52,457 nt of DNA from an uncultured Hyphomicrobiales bacterium (GCA_903885555.1 CAISIV010000016.1:1-52457), one strand, 5' to 3'. Positions 1 to 8,778 are shown, counted from the stretch's first letter. Made by a program: numbers and translations. The notes: generated by a model not told the origin, from the letters alone.

Positions 1-27
1 AAATGGCCGGGACATGCCCGGCCATTT
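1..27 (-). terminator. Terminator hairpin downstream of dksA
   Basis: A perfect inverted repeat with 11-12 bp arms (aaatggccggg / gcccggccattt) around a short loop lies 28 nt beyond the dksA stop. The T-rich side faces leftward transcription. The window starts inside it, so a longer T-tract cannot be seen. Confidence 0.6.
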
Positions 28-54
28 GAATTTCGCTTTTGAAAGCCCCTGCCC

Positions 55-468
55 TCAATCGTCGCGGTAAATACGCTCGCGGCGTTCGTGGCGCTCCTGC
101 GCTTCCACCGACAGCGTGGCGATCGGGCGCGCTTCGAGGCGGCGCAGCGAGATCGGCTCGCCGGTCTCTTCGCAGTAGCCGTAGGTGCCGTCGTCGATGC
201 GGGCGAGCGCTTCGTCGATCTTGGAGATCAGCTTGCGCTGGCGGTCGCGGGAGCGAAGCTCGATGGCGCGGTCGGTCTCGGAAGAAGCACGATCCGCGAT
301 ATCGGGGTGGTTCTGGTTTTCCTCCTGCAGGTGCAGAAGGGTCTCTTTGGCTTCCTTGAGGATGTCTTCTCGCCAGGTCTGTAAACGGGCGCGGAAGTAT
401 TCCTTCTGCCGGTCGTTCATAAACGGCTCTTTGTCGGACGGCCGGTACGCCTTCGTCTTGGCCAACAT
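55..468 (-). CDS. dksA: RNA polymerase-binding transcription factor DksA (single-cysteine type)
   Basis: This 137-residue protein has the DksA layout: an N-terminal coiled-coil hairpin (about residues 25-90) that enters the RNA polymerase secondary channel, then a globular zinc-finger-like region and a C-terminal helix. It is expected to work with ppGpp on rRNA and amino-acid promoters. In the finger region only one cysteine is present (in YGYCEETGEPIS). The other three positions of the usual C4 site are not cysteine, as in alphaproteobacterial and DksA2-type proteins that do not need zinc. The start is supported by a GGGAG ribosome site 8 nt upstream. It is transcribed leftward, in the same direction as the fliX-like gene behind it, an arrangement common in this order. 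Confidence 0.93.
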   Translation of the reverse strand: MLAKTKAYRPSDKEPFMNDRQKEYFRARLQTWREDILKEAKETLLHLQEENQNHPDIADRASSETDRAIELRSRDRQRKLISKIDEALARIDDGTYGYCEETGEPISLRRLEARPIATLSVEAQERHERRERIYRDD

Positions 469-646
469 GCCAGTGACTCCCCTGACTTCTCTTACTCTTA
501 GAGCGAAGTCTTAACCCCCGCGCGGCGAGCTTATATACGCGTGCCGGGGTTGCGACAATATGGAATGTCGCTCCGGGTCATGCCGGATTTTTATGACGGA
601 TCAATGACTTAGGAAAACGCCGTGGTGCGGCTATACCCGTCTTGGG

Positions 647-946
647 CTAGCGGACGCCGGCTTTGGCCAGTTCCACGGCCACACGGAGGTCGATTTCGCT
701 CAGGACTGAGTCCAGACCGGGGTCGCCGGAGGCTTCGGTCAGTCCTTCCGAGACGACTTTGAGCCTGGCGAGCGTCGAACCGTCGAGGCTGCCGTCGAGC
801 ACCGCGACTTTAAGATCGTCGAGCACATCCAGTGCCGTGCGGCCCTTGGCGACCGCGCGCTTCTTGCGCTCGGTCGGATCTTCCACGCCCTGCAACGCCA
901 TGAGCGCGTCGAGCGTCGAGATCGAACGCAAAGAGCTGTCACACAC
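647..946 (-). CDS. fliX: Flagellar assembly regulator FliX, N-terminally short (probable remnant)
   Basis: The 99-residue product matches the C-terminal body of FliX: LDALMALQGVEDPTERKKRAV, then a helical segment ending LRVAVELAKAG. FliX couples flagellar class II assembly to FlbD-dependent transcription. Family members normally carry about 40 more residues before the LDAL motif. Here only about 12 residues precede it, the best start is a GTG, and the upstream frame closes at TAG codons (962-964 and 974-976) in AT-rich, non-coding-looking sequence. No flagellar structural gene is in the window. It may be a decaying copy, or a functional short form if the flagellar cluster lies to the left. 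Confidence 0.75.
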   Translation of the reverse strand: MCDSSLRSISTLDALMALQGVEDPTERKKRAVAKGRTALDVLDDLKVAVLDGSLDGSTLARLKVVSEGLTEASGDPGLDSVLSEIDLRVAVELAKAGVR

Positions 947-1059
947 ACAAGTTAATCGACTCTAACTTCGGGACTATTTTCAGATCCGGATTTAACTTCT
1001 GGTACAGATGTAAGGCATCTTGATAAAATGGATTACGCGACCCGCCCCTTTGCCCAAAA

Positions 1060-1917
1060 ATGAGTCACTCAATGCGCTTTGAAGGTACCCAAGCTTACGT
1101 CGCTACCGACGATCTCAAGATCGCCGTCAATGCCGCCATCACCCTCGAACGGCCGCTGCTGGTCAAAGGCGAGCCGGGCACCGGAAAAACCGTGCTGGCG
1201 ATGGAAATCGCCAAGAGCATCGGCGCGCCGCTGCTCGAATGGCACGTCAAATCGACGACCAAGGCCCAGCAGGGCCTGTACGAATACGACGCCGTATCGC
1301 GGCTGCGCGACAGCCAGCTCGGCGACGAGCGCGTCAAGGACATCCGCAATTACATCAAGCGCGGCAAATTGTGGGACGCCTTTGCCGCCGACGAGCGGCC
1401 GGTGCTGCTGATCGACGAAATCGACAAGGCCGATATCGAATTCCCTAACGATTTATTACTCGAGCTCGATCGCATGGAGTTCTTCGTCTACGAGACCGGC
1501 GAAACCGTCAAAGCGCGCCGCCGGCCGGTCGTCATCATTACGTCTAATAATGAAAAGGAATTGCCGGACGCGTTCTTGCGCCGCTGCTTCTTCCACTACA
1601 TCCGCTTCCCCGATCCCGACACCATGAACGCCATCGTCGAGGTGCATTTCCCCGGGATCAAACAGCGGCTGGTCAGCGAAGCGCTCAGATTATTCTACGA
1701 AATCCGCGACGTGCCGGGCATCAAGAAGAAGCCGTCGACATCGGAACTGCTGGATTGGCTGAAGTTGCTGATGGCCGAGGATATCGGCCCGGAAACCTTG
1801 CGCGAACGCGATCCGAAAAAGCTGATCCCGCCGCTACATGGCGCTCTTCTGAAGAACGAGCAGGACGTGCATCTTTTTGAACGTCTCGCTTTCATGGCGA
1901 GACGCGAAGGACGCTAA
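1060..1917 (+). CDS. MoxR-family AAA+ ATPase
   Basis: A 285-residue AAA+ ATPase of the MoxR class. It shows Walker A GEPGTGKT (37-44), Walker B LLIDEID (116-122), sensor-1 TSNN (161-164) and an arginine-finger-like FLRRC just after. MoxR ATPases work as chaperones with VWA-domain proteins to insert metals or mature enzyme complexes. The usual partner, a CoxE-like VWA protein, is not next door but at 15747-16919 on the other strand. The start could also be the ATG at 1072. The DUF4410 lipoprotein gene converges on it with a 2-nt gap. Confidence 0.9.
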   Translation: MSHSMRFEGTQAYVATDDLKIAVNAAITLERPLLVKGEPGTGKTVLAMEIAKSIGAPLLEWHVKSTTKAQQGLYEYDAVSRLRDSQLGDERVKDIRNYIKRGKLWDAFAADERPVLLIDEIDKADIEFPNDLLLELDRMEFFVYETGETVKARRRPVVIITSNNEKELPDAFLRRCFFHYIRFPDPDTMNAIVEVHFPGIKQRLVSEALRLFYEIRDVPGIKKKPSTSELLDWLKLLMAEDIGPETLRERDPKKLIPPLHGALLKNEQDVHLFERLAFMARREGR

Positions 1918-1919
1918 GC

Positions 1920-2645
1920 CTACTGCTTCGCCTCGGTGACTTCCGCCGGCGCGGCAAGCCAGCCCTGCTCCTTGGCATAGGCCAGAATCTTCTCGGCGGC
2001 GTTGCGGCCGATCCGGCGCGCCTGGCCTTCGGTGTCCGGCGACAATTTCTCCGGCGCGGCCTTTTGCTCCGCGAGCGCGGTGGAAATCGCCGCATTCTGC
2101 GCCGCCGCCAGCTTGGCATTGCCTGCTGGCGAACCGCGTGGGCCGCCGGCATCGACGCTGAAAGACGTCAGCTGCCGCTTGCCGCTGGAGAGCACTTTCA
2201 CGTCGGCGGCAAAATTCGACCGGCCGGCGCCGAAGCCGATCTGCTCGGTCACAGGCTTCGGCCTTCTGACGTCGTTGGCGACCGCTTCCGTGGCTTTCAG
2301 TTCACCGCTCACCAGCACCGCACCATCGGTGGCGCTGTCCGGCCCGCCGGGTTGGGCCTCGAGGCCGGCGCCGCGCAACGTTGCGACGATCGTAGCGACG
2401 ATTTCTTCGTTGACCCGCTCGAGAGTCCGCAGCTTGCGTTCATGCGGCGGGAACGGCCCGATTTTGCGCTCAAGCCGCACCGTGTAGGCGCGGTCGACCG
2501 CGGTCACATCCGGACCGAAGGCGAAGTCGGTGACGATGATGGTTTTGGGGCGCGCCACGGAGGAGGAACCGCCAAGGCTCCCCAGCGACGAATTGGCGCA
2601 GCCGGCCAGCAAAAGAGCGCCAAAACAAACATAGGCAAATCGCAT
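1920..2645 (-). CDS. DUF4410 domain lipoprotein
   Basis: A 241-residue protein with a lipoprotein signal: a short hydrophobic stretch and the lipobox LLAGC, with the modified cysteine at residue 16. The mature part starts with a Ser/Gly-rich linker, then the DUF4410 fold (around KTIIVTDFAFGPD and LVSGELKATEAVANDVRRP). It is probably anchored in the outer membrane facing the periplasm. The biochemical role of the family is unknown. It lies 34 nt from the stop of the MipA-like gene and could be cotranscribed with it. Confidence 0.8.
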   Translation of the reverse strand: MRFAYVCFGALLLAGCANSSLGSLGGSSSVARPKTIIVTDFAFGPDVTAVDRAYTVRLERKIGPFPPHERKLRTLERVNEEIVATIVATLRGAGLEAQPGGPDSATDGAVLVSGELKATEAVANDVRRPKPVTEQIGFGAGRSNFAADVKVLSSGKRQLTSFSVDAGGPRGSPAGNAKLAAAQNAAISTALAEQKAAPEKLSPDTEGQARRIGRNAAEKILAYAKEQGWLAAPAEVTEAKQ

Positions 2646-2679
2646 AGCGTCAAATCTCAGAAGAACGGGGCGGCTAAGC

Positions 2680-3495
2680 CTACCACAAAGGCTTGACGTC
2701 GAACGAGTAGGTCAAGCCCAAGCCGGCCGAAACCTGGTCGCGCGTGCCGCGAATCGTCACGAGCGGCGAGTTGGCAGCATCGCCGGTCAGACGCTCGTAC
2801 TCGACATAAGTGTAAGTTTGCCAACGCGTGTTGATCGCGTAACGCAATTGCGCGCCGGCGCCGTAACTACGCACACCGCCCTTGGCAGTGTAGACCGGAA
2901 GGCCAGAAGCAATCGACTGCGCTGCGCTGATGCTGAAATAAGGATCGACCGCTGCGCTGGAAGCCAAGGTCATGCGCGGTCCACCGGCGAGCGTCCACTG
3001 CGGCGCGAAATTGTAGACGGCGTCTGCCGAGAGATCGGCCACCAGTCCGTGATGACCGCCGATGCCGTTGCGCAATTCGCCGCGGGTACGCAGCCACGGC
3101 AGCCACCAGTATTCGGCAAAGACGCCAAGTTCGAGCGCCCAGTCGACATTGCCGAGTCCGGACAGCGCGGGCGAATCGCCTTCGTGGCGGTAACGCTTGA
3201 TCTTGCCGGTCGGCCCGAAGCGGAAATTGCTCTCGTCGTAGACGGCAAAGCTGTCGCCGTCGCGTGGGCTGCGGAAGCGGTCGTTGGTACCGGAGCGGCG
3301 CACCTGAAACTCCGGAAACGCGGTCCAGTTGAAACTCTTGGCGCCTTCGAAGGTCGGCAACACCCGGCCCTCGACGCCGAGAGTCACGGTCCAGGCCGAA
3401 GCCGGAGCGGACGAGAAAATCGTGTCGGCGGCGGACGCCGACTGCGGCACCAGGATCGCTGCGGCGATCAGACCAAGCCACTGTTTATGACGCAT
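2680..3495 (-). CDS. MipA/OmpV-family outer membrane protein
   Basis: The reading frame extends further upstream, but the start is placed at the ATG at 3495. That gives a 271-residue protein with a clear signal peptide (MRHKQWLGLIAAAILVPQ, cleavage after SASA). The mature part shows alternating aromatic/polar strands, a Gly-rich centre and a C-terminal strand ending in an aromatic residue (VKPLW), typical of a beta-barrel. The pattern around VEGRVLPTFEGAKSF and the final LGLTYSFDV strand fit MipA/OmpV. Family members act as outer membrane scaffolds for murein enzymes or as small-molecule pores; which applies here is not shown. Confidence 0.85.
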   Translation of the reverse strand: MRHKQWLGLIAAAILVPQSASAADTIFSSAPASAWTVTLGVEGRVLPTFEGAKSFNWTAFPEFQVRRSGTNDRFRSPRDGDSFAVYDESNFRFGPTGKIKRYRHEGDSPALSGLGNVDWALELGVFAEYWWLPWLRTRGELRNGIGGHHGLVADLSADAVYNFAPQWTLAGGPRMTLASSAAVDPYFSISAAQSIASGLPVYTAKGGVRSYGAGAQLRYAINTRWQTYTYVEYERLTGDAANSPLVTIRGTRDQVSAGLGLTYSFDVKPLW

Positions 3496-3596
3496 ATTGC
3501 CCCAACGCACCGGAAAGTTCCTCAAAACCCGCGAAAACTCAGTGTTTTGCGTACCACGACAAAGCCTAGAATCCAACACCTGCGCTTGGGATGACC

Positions 3597-3728
3597 CTAT
3601 GCCGATTCGGTGGTTTTGGCGGCGGAGTCGGCACTGGCCTCGCCTTGAGGCGCTGCGATTGCCGCTGGCGGCGTTTCCAGACGCGCCCGCCGCGCCGCAA
3701 GGCGCTCGGCCTTCCGCGCCCGACGGCG
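3597..3728 (-). other. In-frame 43-codon tail after the amber stop of the FAD oxidoreductase
   Basis: Directly after the TAG at 3729-3731 the same frame stays open for 43 codons to a second TAG at 3597-3599. The predicted residues (RRRARKAERLAARRAR, then an Ala/Pro-rich end) look like a natural basic helical C-terminus. This suggests the first TAG is a recent mutation, a sequencing error or a readthrough site. Confidence 0.5.
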
Positions 3729-5021
3729 CTAGCGATACCGGGACAGGCTTTGGCTGACACGGTCGATCGGCTTCGATCCCCAGTAGATGCCCTGCGCCAG
3801 AACGCCCCCCAGGACACCGCCCGCCCAAACCAGTTCGTAAGGCGCAAACATCCGCCAGGTCTGGTCGTTGTCGACCATGCCGCGCGCCACCAACTCACCG
3901 CCCATCGCCGACGTGTTGAGCCCGTGGCCACCGAAACCGCTCGCCAGCCAGACGCCGCGCTCGATCTCGCCGATCTGCGGCATGCGGTGAATGGTGCGGC
4001 CGAGCGTGCCGCGCCACAGATGCGCGATCTCGATCTTGCCGAGCGCGGGGAAATTGCGCCGCACATCGGCAACAAGCCCGCGTCCGATCCAGCGCGGCTC
4101 GGCTTGCCACGCGCGCATGCGGCCGGACCACTGCAAACGATCACCAGCCACGATGCGATAATGATTGTCGGCGCGATTGGTATCGCTGATCGCACCGCTA
4201 TAACGCACGACATCCTGCAGTCCGGCGATCGGCTCCGTCACCATGACGAAGGTCGACACCGGCAACAATGTTGCAGCGAGCCGCGGCATCAGATTGCCGA
4301 GATGAATATTTCCGGCGAGCACGACGTGGCCTGCCCGCACCATGCCGCCCGGCGTGCCGATGCGTTTGCGCACGCCGGCTGCGTCGATCGTTACCGCGGG
4401 CGTGCCTTCGAAAATTCGCGCACCGGCTTTTTCCGCAAGCGCGGCAAGACCGAGCGTGTAATTGAGCGGATGGATGTGGAGCGCATTGCGATAATGCACC
4501 GCGCTGAAATAGCGCGGGTTCGGCAAGGCCTCACGCACCTGCTCGGCAGACCAGGCTTCGACGTCGGCGCCGATCCAGCGCAGGCGCTCGACGAAAGTAC
4601 GCAGCTCATTGTCATTGTCGGTTTTCGATACGTGCAGCCAGCCCGGCCGCGGATCAACGCCCGGCATCTCGGTATCGGCGACGGTGCGGCGGACATAATC
4701 GACGCCCTGCTCCGACAACGCCCACAGCTCCTTGGCGTGATCGAGCCCGACGCGTTCGACGATGTCGTCGATATGCGCGCCAAAGCCCGGCAGAACGAAG
4801 CCTGTGTTGCGCCCGGAAGCTGCCCAGCCGACATGACCGGCTTCCAGCACCGCCACGGACCAGCCGCGTTGCGCGATTTCACGCGCCGCGGTGAGCCCGG
4901 CGAGCCCCGCGCCAACCACGCAGACATCGACGTCGAGGTCGAAGTTCAGCCGCGGGCGCTCCGGGCTGTCAACCCGTGTCGCCTCGTACCAGCCCGCCGC
5001 CGTGGGATCGATCTCGCTCAT
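3729..5021 (-). CDS. FAD-dependent oxidoreductase, DAO (glycine/D-amino acid oxidase) family
   Basis: A 430-residue flavoprotein with the N-terminal dinucleotide-binding motif GAGLAG (about residues 37-42), the ASGRNTGF segment typical of gamma-glutamylputrescine oxidase/PuuB-like DAO proteins, and the C-terminal FAD contact GFGGHGLNTSAMGGELVA. Such enzymes oxidise amines or amino acids with oxygen or a quinone as acceptor; the substrate cannot be read. There is no signal peptide, so it is cytoplasmic. The frame ends at a TAG, after which it remains open for another 43 codons (see 3597-3728). It is divergent from sixA. Confidence 0.88.
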   Translation of the reverse strand: MSEIDPTAAGWYEATRVDSPERPRLNFDLDVDVCVVGAGLAGLTAAREIAQRGWSVAVLEAGHVGWAASGRNTGFVLPGFGAHIDDIVERVGLDHAKELWALSEQGVDYVRRTVADTEMPGVDPRPGWLHVSKTDNDNELRTFVERLRWIGADVEAWSAEQVREALPNPRYFSAVHYRNALHIHPLNYTLGLAALAEKAGARIFEGTPAVTIDAAGVRKRIGTPGGMVRAGHVVLAGNIHLGNLMPRLAATLLPVSTFVMVTEPIAGLQDVVRYSGAISDTNRADNHYRIVAGDRLQWSGRMRAWQAEPRWIGRGLVADVRRNFPALGKIEIAHLWRGTLGRTIHRMPQIGEIERGVWLASGFGGHGLNTSAMGGELVARGMVDNDQTWRMFAPYELVWAGGVLGGVLAQGIYWGSKPIDRVSQSLSRYR

Positions 5022-5086
5022 GAGTTCCTGTTAGCTAATTTAACGGCCGCTGGCCACGGCGCGCTTTTCAACCCATATAACAAAGC

Positions 5087-5614
5087 ATGCGCCGCCTGAT
5101 TCTGTTTCGCCATGCCAAGGCCGAGCCCGCCGAAATGGGGCTGGAAGACCGCGCCCGGACCCTGGTCGAACGCGGCCGCAAGGATGCCGGCAAAATCGGC
5201 GCCTATATGAAGACCCATGGACTGGTGCCCGACCGGGTCATTATTTCACCCGCCGCCCGCACCCAGGAAACCTGGAAATTCACCGCCGCGGCATTTCGTC
5301 CGGCGCCGGCGGCAATGACCGCCGACAAGCTCTATGACGCCACGCCGCACGCCATCTTCGCCGTCATCAAGGACGCTCCGGCGAGCGCCCATACGCTGAT
5401 GCTGGTGGCCCATAATCCGGGTTTGCACGAGATCGCATTGATGCTGATCGCGTCAGGCGACATCGATGCCCGCGAGCGCCTGCGCGAGAAACTGCCGACC
5501 GCAGGCTTGATCATCGTCGACTTTGCTTTCGACGACTGGGACAAATTGCATCCGCAGTCCGGCCGGCTCGAACGCTTCATCAGCCCGAAGTCGCTGGACG
5601 CCGCGACGATTTAG
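5087..5614 (+). CDS. sixA: SixA-like phosphohistidine phosphatase
   Basis: A 175-residue histidine-phosphatase-superfamily protein. The catalytic RH motif is at LFRHAKAE (Arg8, His9) and the second histidine is in LMLVAHNPGLHE. The architecture and length fit SixA, which removes phosphate from Hpt-type phosphohistidines. An Hpt protein is encoded at 24162-24527, but no link is visible. It faces away from the FAD oxidoreductase gene, with about 65 nt between the two starts. Confidence 0.88.
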   Translation: MRRLILFRHAKAEPAEMGLEDRARTLVERGRKDAGKIGAYMKTHGLVPDRVIISPAARTQETWKFTAAAFRPAPAAMTADKLYDATPHAIFAVIKDAPASAHTLMLVAHNPGLHEIALMLIASGDIDARERLREKLPTAGLIIVDFAFDDWDKLHPQSGRLERFISPKSLDAATI

Positions 5615-5681
5615 CGCCCTCTATCGCTTCCCTGAAAACATGCCATGATCGCCTCTCCGAACCGAAACGAGGGGCGCTGTC

Positions 5682-6125
5682 ATGTACAAGCAGATCCTGG
5701 TCCCGGTTGACCTTGCCGACACCGATTTGGCCAAGCCCGCCATCGTCACGGCCGTGTCGATGGCGAAAGCGTCCGGCGGCTCCGTGCGGCTGGTGAATGT
5801 CCTGCCGATGACGCCGGTGATGCTGGCGGAATACGTGCCGCCGGATTTCGACGCCCAGCAACGCAAGACCTCCGAGGAAGCGCTCGCCATCATCGCGCGC
5901 GAGTGCGGGCTCGACGATGCGCATGTGTCATGGACGGTTCGGCAAGGCGGCATCTATCACGAGGTGCTCGAGCAGGCGAAAGCGATCAACGCCGACCTGA
6001 TCGTGATGAGCTCGCATCGTCCGGCAATGCGCACTTATTTCCTCGGCTCCAATGCCGGCCACGTCGTACGCTATGCGAAGTGCTCGGTGCTGGTGGTGCG
6101 TGGCCAGCAAACCAACGGCAAGTAA
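5682..6125 (+). CDS. Universal stress protein (UspA family)
   Basis: A 147-residue single-domain Usp. It starts with the typical YKQILVPVDLAD strand, has a mid-protein VRQGGIYHEVLEQAKAINADLIVMSSHR core and ends with VRYAKCSVLVVR. The canonical ATP-loop glycines after the SSH motif are partly replaced (SHRPAMRTYFLGSNAGHVV), so nucleotide binding is uncertain. Usp proteins help survival in stasis and low oxygen. The next gene begins 15 nt later and is likely cotranscribed. Confidence 0.92.
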   Translation: MYKQILVPVDLADTDLAKPAIVTAVSMAKASGGSVRLVNVLPMTPVMLAEYVPPDFDAQQRKTSEEALAIIARECGLDDAHVSWTVRQGGIYHEVLEQAKAINADLIVMSSHRPAMRTYFLGSNAGHVVRYAKCSVLVVRGQQTNGK

Positions 6126-6140
6126 ACAGGAGGCACTATC

Positions 6141-6458
6141 GTGAGCGAGGGACCGGCGGCGTCCGCCAACGAAAAAAACTTGCGGATCATCGGCTATGTC
6201 CTGTCGCTCACACTGATCGCTACCTTCCTGTACCGAACGCTCGTGGCGGCGCACGAATATCCGAGCCGCGGCTCGCAGATGATGGAAATATTCTTGGACG
6301 TGCTCTGCGTCATCGGCATGTTCGGCGTGAAATCGAAAATTCCCGCACCGCTGTTCTGGGCCGGCCTCGTCTGCGGCGTGCTCGTGCTCGCCATTCGCCT
6401 CAACGGCGACGCGAGCTGGTGGACCGGGCATCTGACCTATTCGCTGAGCCCACGCTGA
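6141..6458 (+). CDS. Small inner-membrane protein of unknown function
   Basis: A 105-residue protein starting at GTG, with a GGAGG ribosome site just upstream (aacaggaggcac). It has about three predicted membrane helices: around 20-37, 47-62 and 67-85. No motif is recognised. It follows uspA in the same direction with a 15-nt gap, so it probably shares its mRNA. Confidence 0.75.
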   Translation: MSEGPAASANEKNLRIIGYVLSLTLIATFLYRTLVAAHEYPSRGSQMMEIFLDVLCVIGMFGVKSKIPAPLFWAGLVCGVLVLAIRLNGDASWWTGHLTYSLSPR

Positions 6459-6462
6459 AGCG

Positions 6463-7056
6463 TCACGGCTTCGGCAGCAGAAAAACCGGCAAGGCATCCG
6501 GGCGATAGACGCCGGGACGATTGCGGCTGAAGAAATTCCAGCCGCGCCAGACGAACAACGCGATGAAGGCCACGATGAAGGCCGCGCCGCCGAACGCGCC
6601 TTCCTGCAGGGCGCGCAGCACCAGCCACAACATGCCGAGCGTCACGGCCGTGAAGACGGCAAAGCCCGGCCAGATGATCAGCGGATTGCCGCCCTGCTGA
6701 AATTCAGCCGTCGTGCTTGCCGTCACCAAGCGGCGATGCAGCTCGGCGACAAATTCGACGTAAGGCCGGTTGAGCGACTCCTGCTCGAACACGCTTTTCC
6801 ATGAACTCGAAATGATCTGCAGTTTGGGTGCACCGTCTGCCCATATTTCAGTCATGAACCGCTGCTGCTGCATGTTGGTCGGCTTGAATGACATGCGCAC
6901 GCGGCGGATTTTCTCGTAGGAAACGCCGCCGGAATAGCGGCCGACGGTCCATTCCAGGTCGCGCTCGTTGAGGCGAAAATGCCACGGCGCGCCCATCAGC
7001 GAAGGCCGGTAGGTATAAGTGAGGCCATCGGCGGCGGTGGCGGGTTCCGTGCTCAT
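6463..7056 (-). CDS. Conserved membrane protein, PH-like N-terminal region
   Basis: A 197-residue protein. Residues 1-105 are soluble and strand-rich (YRPSLMGAPWHFRLNERDLEWTVG, then SYEKIRRVRMSFKPTN), resembling a pleckstrin-like lipid- or protein-binding fold. Two membrane helices follow near 127-146 and 152-170. The start is supported by GGAAAG upstream. It converges on the previous gene with 4 nt between. The function is not known. Confidence 0.75.
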   Translation of the reverse strand: MSTEPATAADGLTYTYRPSLMGAPWHFRLNERDLEWTVGRYSGGVSYEKIRRVRMSFKPTNMQQQRFMTEIWADGAPKLQIISSSWKSVFEQESLNRPYVEFVAELHRRLVTASTTAEFQQGGNPLIIWPGFAVFTAVTLGMLWLVLRALQEGAFGGAAFIVAFIALFVWRGWNFFSRNRPGVYRPDALPVFLLPKP

Positions 7057-7186
7057 GCATGACTTTCCGACGACAAGTGCGCGCAGGCAAAGGCTTTATC
7101 GGGGAATCGGCCCATTAACCATGCTGGCGGTCAAAACCGGCCAAAGGCGCGCGAAAGCACCGCGAGTGTTCCAATCGCCAAAGGTA

Positions 7187-7192
7187 TATAAT
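7187..7192 (+). promoter_or_regulatory. Putative -10 element upstream of the coiled-coil gene
   Basis: A perfect TATAAT sits in a short AT-rich island 65 nt before the ATG at 7258. No convincing -35 is seen at 17 nt. It is reported because such AT-rich sequence is rare in this GC-rich window. Confidence 0.35.
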
Positions 7193-7257
7193 ATCTTAAT
7201 TGAGCTTTCGTGGCATTCGTAGGCACTGTTGTAGCGTACCCGGTTGGAGGCGTCGTC

Positions 7258-8715
7258 ATGGCGAAATTGTAGGACCTGTTTGGCCGGAAGGGCGACGAAA
7301 GATTTCCGTCGCGCAACGGCAACGGCAATCACATCAACGTCGAGAGCTTCTCCGATGCCGGCTCGCGCATAGGCGAGGAAAACGAAGCGCTGCGAAATCT
7401 GCTGAGCGATACCGGTCGCAAGATCGGCGAGCTCGACGAACTCAAGGAAGCTTTCGAAAAGATCGTCCAGCCGTTCAACATGACGTTGCGCGCGCTCGAG
7501 CAGGAAAAATCGCAGACCCTCGGCCTCAGCGGCATGCTGGAAGAGTCGCGCGCGTCATACGAAACGCTCCGCACCGAATTCTATCAGATCGAACGCAAGG
7601 CGACTTCGCTCGAAGCCGAGACCGAACGGCTGCGCGAGGATCTCGAACTGGCGCGCGAATCCAACCGCGGTCTGGAAAGCACCCAGATCGAATTGTCGAA
7701 CGACATCTCCTCGCGCCTGACTCAGATCTCCGAACTCGAGCGCCAGTTGGCGAACGAAACGTCCGAACGCCGCGCCGTCACCGAAGCCCGCCGCACGCTG
7801 CAGGATCAGTTCGATCTCGGCGAACAGCGCATCAGCGAACTCGAAGGCGAACTCGCGGCCGCGCAGGAAAAGCTGGCTCTGCTGGAAGACGAGAAGCGTC
7901 AGCTTCAGTTGTCCGTCGATGGCGCGCTCAACGAAACCGCCCGCCTCACCCGCCGTCTCACCGAGAGTGAAAACACCCTCACCGCGACCCGCGCCCAGCT
8001 CGGCAAGGTCGAGGCGAGCTTCGCCGAAGCCTACGCGGAACGTGGCCGTCTCGGCGCCGCGCTCGATGAATCCAAGGAGCAGCATCAGGCCGAACGCAAC
8101 AGCCTGAACATGCGGCTCGACGCGCTGCAGTCGCGCGCCGCCACCGCGGAACGGCTGCTGTCGGAAGCCCGCCAGAACCTGCTCGCCCGCACCGAGGAAG
8201 TGCGCGCCTTCGACCGCAAGTCGGTGGAAGCCACCATCGGCCGCAACAATTCGGAAAAGCGCCTGGCGCAGATCGAAGCCTCGCACGAAGCGCGCGAACG
8301 CCAGATCAAGGATCTCGAAGCCGCTCGTACCGCGCTGACCGAACGCAACAACGCGATCACCAAGACGCTCAAGACGCGCGAGACGGCGCTCGCCCGCGCC
8401 GAAGAGAAAATCTCGGCGTTGACCGAACGCAACGGCCATCTCGAAGCCGACGTCCAGGTCAGCCGCACCAACATCGAAAAGCGCGTCGAGGATCTCAACT
8501 CGGCGCTGCAACGCGAGCGCATGGAACGCGCGGTGGTCGAAGGCGCGCTGGAAGCCGCACGCAAGGACAATTCGCGCCTGCAAAGCGAAGTCGCGGCGCT
8601 CCGCTCGACGCTGCGCCGCGGAGTTCCGCTCGACGAAACGCCGATCACGCCCGGCGAAGCTGCCAACGACGAAGTTCCGTCGAAGGGCAAGAAATCGGGC
8701 GCGGAACCCGCTTAA
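7258..8715 (+). CDS. Long coiled-coil (intermediate-filament-like) protein with an in-frame TAG at codon 5
   Basis: An ATG at 7258 follows a strong ribosome site (TTGGAGG, 7243-7249). The frame reads MAKL, TAG (7270-7272), DLFGRKGD and stays open to 8715, 485 codons in all. The body is an almost unbroken coiled coil (about residues 40-460), rich in Glu/Arg/Leu/Ala, with a short basic, Gly-rich head and an acidic/Lys tail (PSKGKKSGAEPA). This resembles crescentin-like filament proteins of alphaproteobacteria; a cell-shape role is inference. The first in-frame ATG after the TAG is at 7480, so re-initiation there would remove the first 74 codons. That lost segment is conserved in the short paralogue at 13354. 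The TAG may therefore be a mutation, an error or a readthrough point. Confidence 0.8.
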
Positions 8716-8752
8716 GCGACAAGCGGCCGCATCTAAAGCTTCTGTTATTTTT

Positions 8753-8778
8753 GGAACGCGGGACCTTGGTCCCGCGTT
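8753..8778 (+). promoter_or_regulatory. Candidate EcfG (general stress response) promoter overlapping a terminator
   Basis: GGAAC (8753-8757), 17 nt, then CGTT (8775-8778) matches the EcfG -35/-10 consensus of alphaproteobacteria. It lies about 80 nt upstream of a PRC-barrel gene, a gene type often in the general stress regulon. The same bases form the terminator hairpin of the previous gene, so the match could be a by-product of the palindrome. Confidence 0.4.

Noticed and set aside
960-1059. Missing FliX N-terminus in another frame
   Set aside because: The region is AT-rich with several stops and shows no FliX-like residues in any frame.
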